Of a stretch of 64,000 nt of DNA, positions 57,094 to 64,000 are shown piece after piece. Position 1 is the first letter of the stretch, and the number at the start of each line of letters is the position of its first letter. Under the pieces are notes generated by a model. It made no database searches, had not been told where the DNA came from, and saw only the letters and a program-made list of their open reading frames with translations. Origin of the DNA: Dechloromonas sp. (GTDB lineage: Bacteria; Pseudomonadota; Gammaproteobacteria; Burkholderiales; Rhodocyclaceae); contig JAQUAX010000004.1 in NCBI GenBank assembly GCA_028687035.1, forward strand, positions 1-64,000, in the 5' to 3' direction. A program made the position numbers and the translations under genes.

Positions 57094-59221
57094 GCTTGGC
57101 TTCCTCCTCCTTGACCAGGGGCAGGCGGATGTCGATCCGCGCGCCGCCCTCCGGCGCATTGCTGATTTCGATCGTTCCCAGGTGTTCCTCGACGATCTTC
57201 TTGACGATGGGCAGACCAAGCCCGGTACCGCGCGCCTTGGTGGTGACATAGGGCTCGAAGATGCGCGGCAGCAGCTCGGGCGGGAAACCCGGACCGTTAT
57301 CGGTGATGACCAGCCGGGCGAAACGGCCACCGACCGCGGTGCGGATCGCGATCCGCGCATCCGGCCGGCCCTCGAGCGCATCTTCCGAGTTGCGCAGCAG
57401 GTTGTGGATGATCTGCCGGATCTGCGTTGCGTCGCCGAGCACCGGCGGCAGTTCGGGCGCCAGCTCGGGGGCGATGGCGACCGACGAGCTTTCGTACAGG
57501 CCGAGCACTTCGCCGATCAGGCCGTTGAGGTCGAGCGGCGCAACTTCCGGAGCCGGCATCCGCGCATAGTCGCGGAAATCGTCGACCATGCGCTTCATTG
57601 CCTGGACCTGCCGGATGATGGTCTGCGTGCCGCGCTGCAGCATCTCGGCGTCGCCGTTACCCAGCTTGTCGGCCAGCTTGAACTGCAGGCGCTCGGCCGA
57701 CAGCTGGATCGGCGTCAGCGGGTTCTTGATCTCGTGCGCCAGGCGGCGGGCCACCTCGCCCCACGCGGCGCTGCGCTGGGCGGCGATCAGACGGGTCACG
57801 TCGTCGAACACGACGACGTCGCCGCCGCCGGACGCCGACGGCAGCCTGGAACCGCGCAGCAGCAGCACCTGCGGCATGCCGTTCGGGCGCTCCAGTTCGA
57901 GCTGGGACTGCCACTCGGCTTCCTCGCCGTCGGCGAAATGGCCGCGGATGAATTCGCCCAGCGCGTGCTGGCGCGGCCATTCATCGACGGCGGCGCCGAC
58001 CAGCCCGGCGAAATCGTCGTCGAGGATGGTCAGCGCCCCCTCGTTGACGGTACGCAGCACGAAGCGGCGATCGAAAACCAGCACGCCGGTCGACAGGTTG
58101 GCCAGGATGGATTCGAGATAGCCGCGCGCCGCCTCCAGCTCGGCCCGGTGGCGCTCGGTCTCGCGGCGGGCGTCGTCGAGCTGGCGGGTCATCCGGTTGA
58201 ACGACTGGGTCAGCACGCCGAGCTCGTCGCCGCTGTAAACCGCCTGGCGCGGCGAGAAGTCGCCCTGGGCGACGGCCTGCGTGCCCTCGGCCAGGATGTA
58301 CAGCGGCGCCGCCAGCCGGCGCGCCATCAGGTAGGCCAGCGCGAAGGCCGAGAACAGCGCGACGAGCACGGTCAGCGTCAGCGTCAGCGCGTAGATCCGG
58401 GTCAGCCCGGTGCGCGCCAGCTGCAGTTCCTGGTAGTCGCGATAGACGTCCTGCACCGCCTCGGCGTCGTGCGCCAGCGTCGCCGGCACGTCCTCGATGA
58501 CCTGCAGGATGCGCGGCTCCTCGAACACCGCGAGCCCCGGCACCGGGACCAGCACGCGCAGCGACAGCGCGCTGCCCTCGCCCTCGATGCTGCTGACGCC
58601 GCGCGTGTTGCGCGCCTGCTTGAGCAACGCCGGACCGGGCAGGTCGGGCAGGCCGAGTTCGCTGGTCGCGCTGGACAGCAGCTGGCCGCCGACCGAGAAC
58701 AGCGCCGCCGACTGCAGCCCCTTGTCCTCGCGCAAGCGGAGCAGCGCCGAGCGGCGCGACGATTCCTGGATGTCCGACAGTTCCAGCGCGACCTCGCGCG
58801 CCTTGCCGGTCAGCTCCTGCAGCCGCGAATCGAGCGCCGAGCGGCCGAGCTGCAGGCCGGATTCCAGCGCCTTCTCGACGCGGACGTCGAACCAGCTCTC
58901 GATCGAGCGGGTCACGAACTGCACCGACACGCCATAGACCAGCGCGCCGGGCAGCACCGCGATGACGCCGAACATCAGCATCAGGCGCAGCTTGAGCCGG
59001 GAACCGAAGACCTGGGCCTGGTAGTCGCGCCACAACGAGCGCAGCTGCCAGCCGACCAGCGCCAGCATGGCGACCGCCAGCACGACGTTCAGCGCGATCA
59101 GCAGCGGGTAGTTCTGCGAGAAGAACACCGTGTCGGCTGCCGTCGACATCAGCAGCAGGAACCACAGGATGCCCCCGATCGCGGCGATCAGAGCTCCGCC
59201 GGCGGCGACGAAGCGCTTCAT
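57071..59221 (-). CDS. ntrY: Sensor histidine kinase NtrY
   Basis: The 716-residue membrane kinase begins with several helices (about 5-105) and a periplasmic region. HAMP (about 300-350) and PAS follow (ILANLSTGVLVFDRRFVLRTVNEGAL). HisKA has its H-box in VARRLAHEIKNPLTPIQLSAERL, and HATPase has NLLRNSEDALEG, DNGPGFP and GTGLGLPIV. NtrY-NtrX pairs are linked to nitrogen metabolism, envelope and redox control in different proteobacteria. It lies between DUF4390 and ntrX with overlaps on both sides, so it is translated as part of one unit. Confidence 0.94.
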   Translation of the reverse strand: MKRFVAAGGALIAAIGGILWFLLLMSTAADTVFFSQNYPLLIALNVVLAVAMLALVGWQLRSLWRDYQAQVFGSRLKLRLMLMFGVIAVLPGALVYGVSVQFVTRSIESWFDVRVEKALESGLQLGRSALDSRLQELTGKAREVALELSDIQESSRRSALLRLREDKGLQSAALFSVGGQLLSSATSELGLPDLPGPALLKQARNTRGVSSIEGEGSALSLRVLVPVPGLAVFEEPRILQVIEDVPATLAHDAEAVQDVYRDYQELQLARTGLTRIYALTLTLTVLVALFSAFALAYLMARRLAAPLYILAEGTQAVAQGDFSPRQAVYSGDELGVLTQSFNRMTRQLDDARRETERHRAELEAARGYLESILANLSTGVLVFDRRFVLRTVNEGALTILDDDFAGLVGAAVDEWPRQHALGEFIRGHFADGEEAEWQSQLELERPNGMPQVLLLRGSRLPSASGGGDVVVFDDVTRLIAAQRSAAWGEVARRLAHEIKNPLTPIQLSAERLQFKLADKLGNGDAEMLQRGTQTIIRQVQAMKRMVDDFRDYARMPAPEVAPLDLNGLIGEVLGLYESSSVAIAPELAPELPPVLGDATQIRQIIHNLLRNSEDALEGRPDARIAIRTAVGGRFARLVITDNGPGFPPELLPRIFEPYVTTKARGTGLGLPIVKKIVEEHLGTIEISNAPEGGARIDIRLPLVKEEEAKHGNHSGR

Positions 59222-59799
59222 CTGGCCTCCGCGGTCGGCAGCGGCGGCAGGCTCAGCTGCCAGGTCTTCCAGTCGGAAGCCAGGCGCCAGTCCCGGTTGC
59301 CCAGCGCGTTGATCTGGAAGGGCCGCGGCAGCTGGGTCAGGTCGAGCTGGATGCGCAGCGCCGCCTGGTAGTTCTCACCGGGACGCACCGCGCGCTCGCG
59401 GCGCTCGACGACCTCCCAGTTGCGCAGCCGGGACAGCACGGCCAGCGCCTCGCCCAGCGTCGCGAAGGTCTGGTGCAGTCCGCCGCCGCTCGACAGCCGG
59501 TACTGCCGGGTCAGCGCGTGGTAGGACAGGCTGTAGGTCTGGCTGCGGCTGACCAGCTTCTCGTCGAGCCAGTACCAGCGCGAGCGCGTCATCTCGAACT
59601 CGACGACGAAATAGAGCACGACGCCGCGCGCCACCGCCTCCTCGAGGCGCGGGCTCAGCTCGAACTGGAAATCGGCCGACAGCACGTAACCGTCCTCCGC
59701 CGCGCCGAGCTGCGGGTTGGCGATGTCGATTTCCGCGGTCCACGCGACCGCCGGCAGGAAAACCAGCCAGAACAGCCAGGCGCGCAGGCGCTCAGGCAC
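59218..59799 (-). CDS. DUF4390 exported protein
   Basis: The 193-residue protein has an N-terminal signal or membrane helix (RLRAWLFWLVFLPAVAWTAEI) and a beta-rich body with aromatic-basic patterns (VVEFEMTRSRWYWLDEKLVSRSQTYSLSYHALTRQYRLSSGG). This is the DUF4390 family, characteristically placed between rsmB and ntrY in betaproteobacteria. Function is unknown; location suggests a periplasmic partner of NtrY. The GTG at 59799 overlaps the rsmB end by 8 bases and the stop overlaps the ntrY ATG by 4. Confidence 0.85.
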   Translation of the reverse strand: MPERLRAWLFWLVFLPAVAWTAEIDIANPQLGAAEDGYVLSADFQFELSPRLEEAVARGVVLYFVVEFEMTRSRWYWLDEKLVSRSQTYSLSYHALTRQYRLSSGGGLHQTFATLGEALAVLSRLRNWEVVERRERAVRPGENYQAALRIQLDLTQLPRPFQINALGNRDWRLASDWKTWQLSLPPLPTAEAR

Positions 59800-61051
59800 G
59801 CTTTTCGAGAAGGCAGTAGAAGAAACCATCGTGTTCGGCAGTGGGGAGCAGCTGTTCCTCGCTGCAACGGCGGGCGTCCTCCCGGCGGGCCAGGAAGCGC
59901 GCGATCTGTCCGGCATTTTCCCGGGGGAAGACGGAACAGGTGGCGTACAGCAGTTGACCGCCGGGGCGGACGACCTGCCACAGCGCATCGAGAATCCGCG
60001 ACTGGGCCAGCGCGAAGCTCTCGATGTCGGCCTCGCGGCGCAGCCACTTGGCGTCCGGATTGCGGCGGACGACGCCGCTCGCCGTGCACGGCACGTCGGC
60101 CAGCACCGCGTCGAACGGACGGCCGTCCCACCAGCTGGCCAGCTTCGCGCAATCGGCGGCGCGCACCGTGGCGGACAGACCGAGGCGCGCCAGGTTTTCC
60201 TCGACGCGCCGGCAGCGCGCCGGCTTCAGGTCGAGCGCCAGCAGGTCGAGGTCGGCGTTTTCCAGCAGGTGGGCCGTCTTGCCGCCGGGCGCCGCGCAGG
60301 CGTCGAGCACGCGGCTGCCGGGCGCCGGGTCGAGCAGTTCGGCGGCGCGCTGGGCGCCCGGGTCCTGCACCGAGACCAGGCCGTCGGCGAAACCCGGCAG
60401 GCGCTCGACCGGCAGCGGCCGCTCGAGCGCCAGGCCGGCCGCGCCGACCGGCGTCGCGGCGATGCCCGCTTCGATCAGGCGCTGCAGGTAGGCGTCGCGG
60501 CCGATGCGCCGCCGGTTGACGCGCAGGGCCATCGGCGGCGGCAGGTTGCCGGCGGCGACGATCGCCGGCCAGGCATCGGGCCAGGCGGCCTGCAGTTCGG
60601 CCAGCCACCAGGCCGGGTGCTGCGCGGCGACCGCCGGCGCATCCGCCGCCGCGGCCGCCAGTTCGGACTGGCGGCGCAGGAAGTTGCGCAGCACGGCATT
60701 GACCAGGCCGCGGCAGCGTCCGCCGGCCAGTTCGCCGGCTGCGGCGACCGCCTGGTCGACAACAGTGTGGGCGGTTTCCGGCCGGCTTTCCAGGCGGTGC
60801 AGCGCGACCAGCAGCAGCGCGTGCACGTCGGCGTCGGCCAGCGGCTTCTGCAGCAGGCGGTCGAGGAAGAAGTCGCCGCGCCCGCAGGCGCGCAAGCTGC
60901 CATAGACGAAATCCTGCACGGCCGGACGGGCGATGGCGGGAACCCGGGCGAGCAGGCCGTCGGCCAGGCTCTGGCCGGCGGTCACGGCGGCGACCACGTG
61001 CGCTGCCTGCAGCAGCGAGTAGGCCAGCGAATCGGAGGGCAATCTGGACAT
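59792..61051 (-). CDS. rsmB: 16S rRNA (cytosine-967-C5)-methyltransferase RsmB
   Basis: The 419-residue protein joins an N-terminal NusB-like RNA-binding domain (about 1-140) to a SAM methyltransferase domain. Motif I is VLDACAAPGGKTAHLLE, and the two family cysteines are in LADVPCTASGVVRRNPD and LLYATCSVFPREN (catalytic nucleophile). It modifies C967 of 16S rRNA. The divergent spacer holds a GATAAT-like -10 on this strand near 61060. DUF4390 overlaps its end. Confidence 0.95.
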   Translation of the reverse strand: MSRLPSDSLAYSLLQAAHVVAAVTAGQSLADGLLARVPAIARPAVQDFVYGSLRACGRGDFFLDRLLQKPLADADVHALLLVALHRLESRPETAHTVVDQAVAAAGELAGGRCRGLVNAVLRNFLRRQSELAAAAADAPAVAAQHPAWWLAELQAAWPDAWPAIVAAGNLPPPMALRVNRRRIGRDAYLQRLIEAGIAATPVGAAGLALERPLPVERLPGFADGLVSVQDPGAQRAAELLDPAPGSRVLDACAAPGGKTAHLLENADLDLLALDLKPARCRRVEENLARLGLSATVRAADCAKLASWWDGRPFDAVLADVPCTASGVVRRNPDAKWLRREADIESFALAQSRILDALWQVVRPGGQLLYATCSVFPRENAGQIARFLARREDARRCSEEQLLPTAEHDGFFYCLLEKRA

Positions 61052-61116
61052 AGAGGCCGATTATCCCAGAGAAGCGCCGCCGAACGCCGCTTTCCGCAAC
61101 GCGGCATAATGCGCCG

Positions 61117-61962
61117 ATGCGCCACCTGCTGCTTCCCCTGCTCCTCGCCCTCGCCGCCCCGCTGCCCGCCGAAGCCTGGAATGCGGCCGGCCACCGGCTG
61201 AGCGCCGCGGTCGCCTGGGCGGAAATGTCGCCGGCGACACGCGACTGGGTCGCAGCCGCGCTCGCCCGCCATCCCGCGCACCCACGCTGGCAGGACAAGG
61301 CCCGGCCGGGCGAGCCGATGGACATCCTGGCCGAAGCCTCCACCTGGGCCGACAGCATCCGCAACGACCCGGACATCCCGGATGCCGACAAGCACAGGCG
61401 CTGGCACTACGTCGATTTCGACGCCCGGGGACGCGTCGCCGCCGGCGAACTGGACCGCCAGGTCGAGCGCCTGGCCGGCCGCCTGCGGTCGACGGCCGAT
61501 CCCGAGGAAATTTCGCGTTCCCTGCCCTGGCTCGTCCATCTGGTCGGCGACCTGCACCAGCCGCTGCACGTCGGCCGCCACGACGACCGCGGCGGCAACG
61601 CGTTGCAGATCGAGAACCCGTACAACCGCCGCCGCCCCTTCAGCAGCCTGCACGCCTACTGGGACGACCTGCCCGGCCCGCCGTGGCTGCGCGGCCGGCG
61701 GCTGGAGCAGAAGGCGCAGCGCCTGCGCGCCGATCACCCGGCCCCCGCCTTCGGCAAGGTCGCCGCGTGGCGCGACGAAAGCCGACAGCTGCTCGGCGAG
61801 GCCTACCCGGACGCGGTGGGCAGCCTGCTGCCGCTGGTCGACGAGGCTTTCCACCGGCGCGCCCAGGCCATTGCCGAGCGGCGCGTTGCCGAGGCCGGCT
61901 ACCGGCTCGGCCGGCTGCTCGAAGCCATCCACCGCGCCCGCGTTTCACGTGGAACGCCCTAG
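61117..61962 (+). CDS. S1/P1 family nuclease
   Basis: The 281-residue precursor has a signal peptide (MRHLLLPLLLALAAPLPAEA). The mature protein starts WNAAGH, whose Trp N-terminus is a zinc ligand in P1 nucleases. Further zinc-binding motifs are HYVDFD, HLVGDLHQPLHVG and GGNALQI. These secreted three-zinc enzymes cut single-stranded DNA and RNA and remove 3'-phosphates from nucleotides, probably for phosphate or nucleoside scavenging. It is divergent from rsmB and 9 bases before speD. Its last codons contain a parS-like palindrome. Confidence 0.93.
   Translation: MRHLLLPLLLALAAPLPAEAWNAAGHRLSAAVAWAEMSPATRDWVAAALARHPAHPRWQDKARPGEPMDILAEASTWADSIRNDPDIPDADKHRRWHYVDFDARGRVAAGELDRQVERLAGRLRSTADPEEISRSLPWLVHLVGDLHQPLHVGRHDDRGGNALQIENPYNRRRPFSSLHAYWDDLPGPPWLRGRRLEQKAQRLRADHPAPAFGKVAAWRDESRQLLGEAYPDAVGSLLPLVDEAFHRRAQAIAERRVAEAGYRLGRLLEAIHRARVSRGTP
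61942..61955. promoter_or_regulatory. parS-like palindrome 4
   Basis: GTTTCACGTGGAAC lies in the last codons of the S1/P1 nuclease gene. It has the same sequence as the copy in metH. Confidence 0.6.
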
Positions 61963-61971
61963 AATGTCGGC

Positions 61972-62361
61972 ATGAACGGCCTGCACCTGATCGCCGACCT
62001 GCACGACTGCCGCTGCCCGCCGGGCTGGCTGCTCGACGCCGCCGGCCTCGAGACCTATTGCACCGACGCCTGCCGGCGCCACGGGCTCAGCGTCGTCGGC
62101 CGGCTGTTCCACGCCTTCACCGATGCCGCCGGCCGGCCGGCCGGCGTCACCGGCGCCGTCGTGCTCGCCGAATCTCACCTCGCGGTCCATACCTGGCCCG
62201 AGCTCGGCAGCGTGACGCTCGACCTCTACGTCTGCAATTTCAGCGGCGACAACAGCGCGCGGGCGCAGGCGCTGTTCGCCGAAGTCGTCGCCCGCTTCGC
62301 GCCGCAACGGCTGGAAAAACAAGAGGTGGCGCGCGGCCACCTCGGCATTGCAGCCGGCTGA
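61972..62361 (+). CDS. speD: S-adenosylmethionine decarboxylase proenzyme SpeD
   Basis: The 129-residue protein is the short bacterial class. It cleaves itself before the conserved Ser in VLAESHLAVHTWPE to form a pyruvoyl group and supplies aminopropyl groups for spermidine synthesis. The catalytic Cys is in DLYVCNFSGDN. Length fits the family (about 115-135). It follows the nuclease gene by 9 bases with a weak ribosome site. No speE is adjacent. Its stop abuts the convergent htpX stop. Confidence 0.93.
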   Translation: MNGLHLIADLHDCRCPPGWLLDAAGLETYCTDACRRHGLSVVGRLFHAFTDAAGRPAGVTGAVVLAESHLAVHTWPELGSVTLDLYVCNFSGDNSARAQALFAEVVARFAPQRLEKQEVARGHLGIAAG

Positions 62362-63213
62362 TCAGCCCCAGCCGCCCATCGCGCGCAGCCGCGCGATGCG
62401 CTCGGCGGTCGGCGGGTGCGTCGAGAACAGGCCGCGCAGGCCGCCGCCGGACAGCGGATTCATGATCATCATCTGCGCCGTTTCCGGATGCGCCTCGGCC
62501 GGCCCCATCGGGATGCGGCCTTCGGCGTACATCTGGATTTTCCCCAGCGCATCGGCCAGCGCGTTCGGATCGCCGCTGATCTCGGCGCCGCCGCGGTCCG
62601 CCTCGAATTCGCGGGCCCGCGAGATGGCCATCTGGATCAGGCTGGCGGCCAGCGGCGCCAGCAGCGCGACCAGGATGCCGACCAGCGGATTGGCCGGGCG
62701 CCCCGCCTCGTCGCGGCCGCCGAACAGCATCGCGAAATTGGCCAGCGCCGAGATGGCGCCGGCCATCGTCGCCGAAATAGTCGAGATCAGGATGTCGCGG
62801 TGCGCGACGTGGGCCAGTTCGTGCGCCATCACGCCGCGGATTTCGCGCGCCGACAGCAGGCGCAGGATGCCGGTGGTCGCCGCGACCGCGGCGTGCTGCG
62901 GGTTGCGGCCGGTCGCGAAGGCGTTCGGCTGGTCCTCGTCGATCAGGTAGACGCGCGGCATCGGCAGGCCGGCCCGCTGCGCCAGTTCGCGGACCATGCC
63001 GTAGAACTGCGGCGCGCTGGCTTCATCGACCTCCTGCGCGTTGTACATCTTCAACACCATCTGGTCGGAGAACCAGTACGAGAACAGGTTCATCGCGCCG
63101 CCGAAGAGCAGCGCCAGCAGCATGCCGGACTGGCCGCCGATGGCGGCGCCGACGATGCCGAACAGCGCGGTGATCGCGGCCATCAGCATGGCCGTCTTGA
63201 CCCAGTTGAACAT
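62362..63213 (-). CDS. htpX: Membrane zinc metalloprotease HtpX
   Basis: The 283-residue inner-membrane protease has two N-terminal helices (about 5-50) and the zinc motif [10 protein letters not shown]. Two further helices follow, then the third ligand Glu in [20 protein letters not shown], and the tail [16 protein letters not shown] is typical. It degrades damaged membrane proteins. It lies 60 bases after fmt on the same strand; the gap holds GGAGGAGGT before its ATG. Confidence 0.96.
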   Translation of the reverse strand: MFNWVKTAMLMAAITALFGIVGAAIGGQSGMLLALLFGGAMNLFSYWFSDQMVLKMYNAQEVDEASAPQFYGMVRELAQRAGLPMPRVYLIDEDQPNAFATGRNPQHAAVAATTGILRLLSAREIRGVMAHELAHVAHRDILISTISATMAGAISALANFAMLFGGRDEAGRPANPLVGILVALLAPLAASLIQMAISRAREFEADRGGAEISGDPNALADALGKIQMYAEGRIPMGPAEAHPETAQMMIMNPLSGGGLRGLFSTHPPTAERIARLRAMGGWG

Positions 63214-63273
63214 CGCGGACCTCCTCCGGATTCAGCGGAACACGCTGTTAACTAGGTGCGCCGCCGCGATATT

Positions 63274-64000
63274 TCAAGCGACGGTAAAACGCTGCCCCGG
63301 CTGCAGCGCGTTACCGGCCAGGAACTGCTGCACCGGCAGGCGCTTGCCGCCGGCCTTCTGCAACTCCTCGACGGCCAGCGCGCCCTCGCCGCAGGCGACG
63401 ACGATGCGCTTGCGGTCGACCGACAGGATGGTGCCGATTTCGCCGCGGCCTTCGACCGGCACGGCGCGCCACAGCTTGATGCTGACGCCGTCGAGCTGCG
63501 CCTGCGCGCCGGGCGCCGGGTTGAAGGCGCGGATGTGGCGGTCGAGCTCGGCAGCGGACTTCGTCCAGTCGATCGCCGCCTCGGCCTTGTCGATCTTGTG
63601 CGCGTAGGTGACGCCTTCGGCCGGCTGGGCCTCGGCCGGCAGCGGCAGGCGGCCGAGCGCCGCGACGATCAGCCGGCCGCCAAGCGCCGCCAGGCGGTCG
63701 TGCAGCGTCGCCGTGGTGTCCTCGGGCTGAATCGCGAAAGCCTCGCGCAGCAGCACCGGGCCGGTGTCGAGCCCGGCTTCCATCTGCATGATGCAGACGC
63801 CGGTCTCGGCGTCGCCGGCGAGCAGCGCGCGCTGGATCGGCGCGGCGCCGCGCCAGCGCGGCAGCAGCGACGCGTGGATATTCAGGCAGCCGAAACGCGG
63901 CTGGTCGAGCACCGCCTGCGGCAGGATCAGCCCGTAGGCGGCGACCACCATGGCGTCGGCGCCGGTCGCGGCGAGCTTCGCCTGCGCGTCGGCGTCCTTC
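63274..64000 (-). CDS. fmt: Methionyl-tRNA formyltransferase (C-terminal part, runs off the window)
   Basis: Fmt formylates initiator Met-tRNA using 10-formyl-tetrahydrofolate. The window holds about 241 residues of its C-terminal side. These include part of the formyltransferase domain with [25 protein letters not shown] (catalytic His) and [14 protein letters not shown], and the C-terminal tRNA-binding domain with [10 protein letters not shown]. The missing N-terminal portion lies beyond base 64000. Downstream order fmt-htpX-rsmB-ntrY is typical of Rhodocyclales. Confidence 0.95.
   Translation of the reverse strand, partial: KDADAQAKLAATGADAMVVAAYGLILPQAVLDQPRFGCLNIHASLLPRWRGAAPIQRALLAGDAETGVCIMQMEAGLDTGPVLLREAFAIQPEDTTATLHDRLAALGGRLIVAALGRLPLPAEAQPAEGVTYAHKIDKAEAAIDWTKSAAELDRHIRAFNPAPGAQAQLDGVSIKLWRAVPVEGRGEIGTILSVDRKRIVVACGEGALAVEELQKAGGKRLPVQQFLAGNALQPGQRFTVA

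Overview
The window is about 66% GC, gene-dense DNA from a chromosome. It is most likely a betaproteobacterium of the Rhodocyclales (Azospira/Dechloromonas/Thauera type). This rests on gene content and order rather than a database match: a TorF-type porin with glnK-amtB, DUF1840 and DUF3079 genes, and the run fmt-htpX-rsmB-DUF4390-ntrY-ntrX-trkA-trkH. No rRNA operon, prophage, insertion sequence or CRISPR array is visible.

Left part (1-10 kb). A leftward nitrogen operon (torF-like porin, glnK, amtB) has a sigma-54 promoter with a near-perfect NtrC site upstream and a strong terminator at its end. Rightward ubiK, comM and a Bcr/CflA exporter follow, then a chemoreceptor, a rhodanese and a BamE-like lipoprotein.

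Selenoprotein formate dehydrogenase locus (8.7-21.4 kb, all leftward). The order of transcription is fdnG (in-frame UGA read as selenocysteine, with a SECIS hairpin), fdxH, the cytochrome b subunit, a terminator-like hairpin, fdhE, selA, a Tat-exported FCSD-like flavoprotein, a VOC protein, selB, tRNA-Sec (selC), a GcvH-like lipoyl protein, a DsrE-like protein and mobA. The enzyme, its maturation factor, the last molybdenum-cofactor step and most of the UGA-recoding machinery are therefore together. selD and fdhD are not in the window. A sigma-54 promoter with two GGGACA-N3-TGTCC dyads precedes fdnG.

Defence island (23.2-30.9 kb, leftward). This is a type I restriction-modification operon, hsdR-hsdS-(AlbA_2/ATPase regulator)-hsdM. 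The hsdS recognition domains look less GC-rich than their surroundings. A DEAD-box helicase and a DsrE-family gene lie downstream.

Middle part (31-48 kb, mostly rightward). It holds a sigma-54 response regulator with a Cache-type sensor kinase, an S-adenosylhomocysteine riboswitch with metH, DUF3079, murB, a small lipoprotein, a cupin, a CheZ-like helical protein with a BarA-type hybrid kinase, and a coupled set of methyltransferase, ROK kinase, MOSC protein and MFS transporter. An amidase and a DUF1840 gene run the other way.

Right part (48-64 kb, mostly leftward). priA and hemE are separated by a spacer with a cluster of DnaA boxes. The ntrY-ntrX/trkA-trkH/rsmB block, htpX and a 3'-terminal piece of fmt follow. 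ntrX has a degenerate AAA+ domain. Four 14-bp palindromes matching GTTYCACGTGRAAC (parS-like) lie at 10.3, 37.4, 47.1 and 61.9 kb. With the DnaA boxes they suggest the window is close to the chromosome origin, which is an inference.
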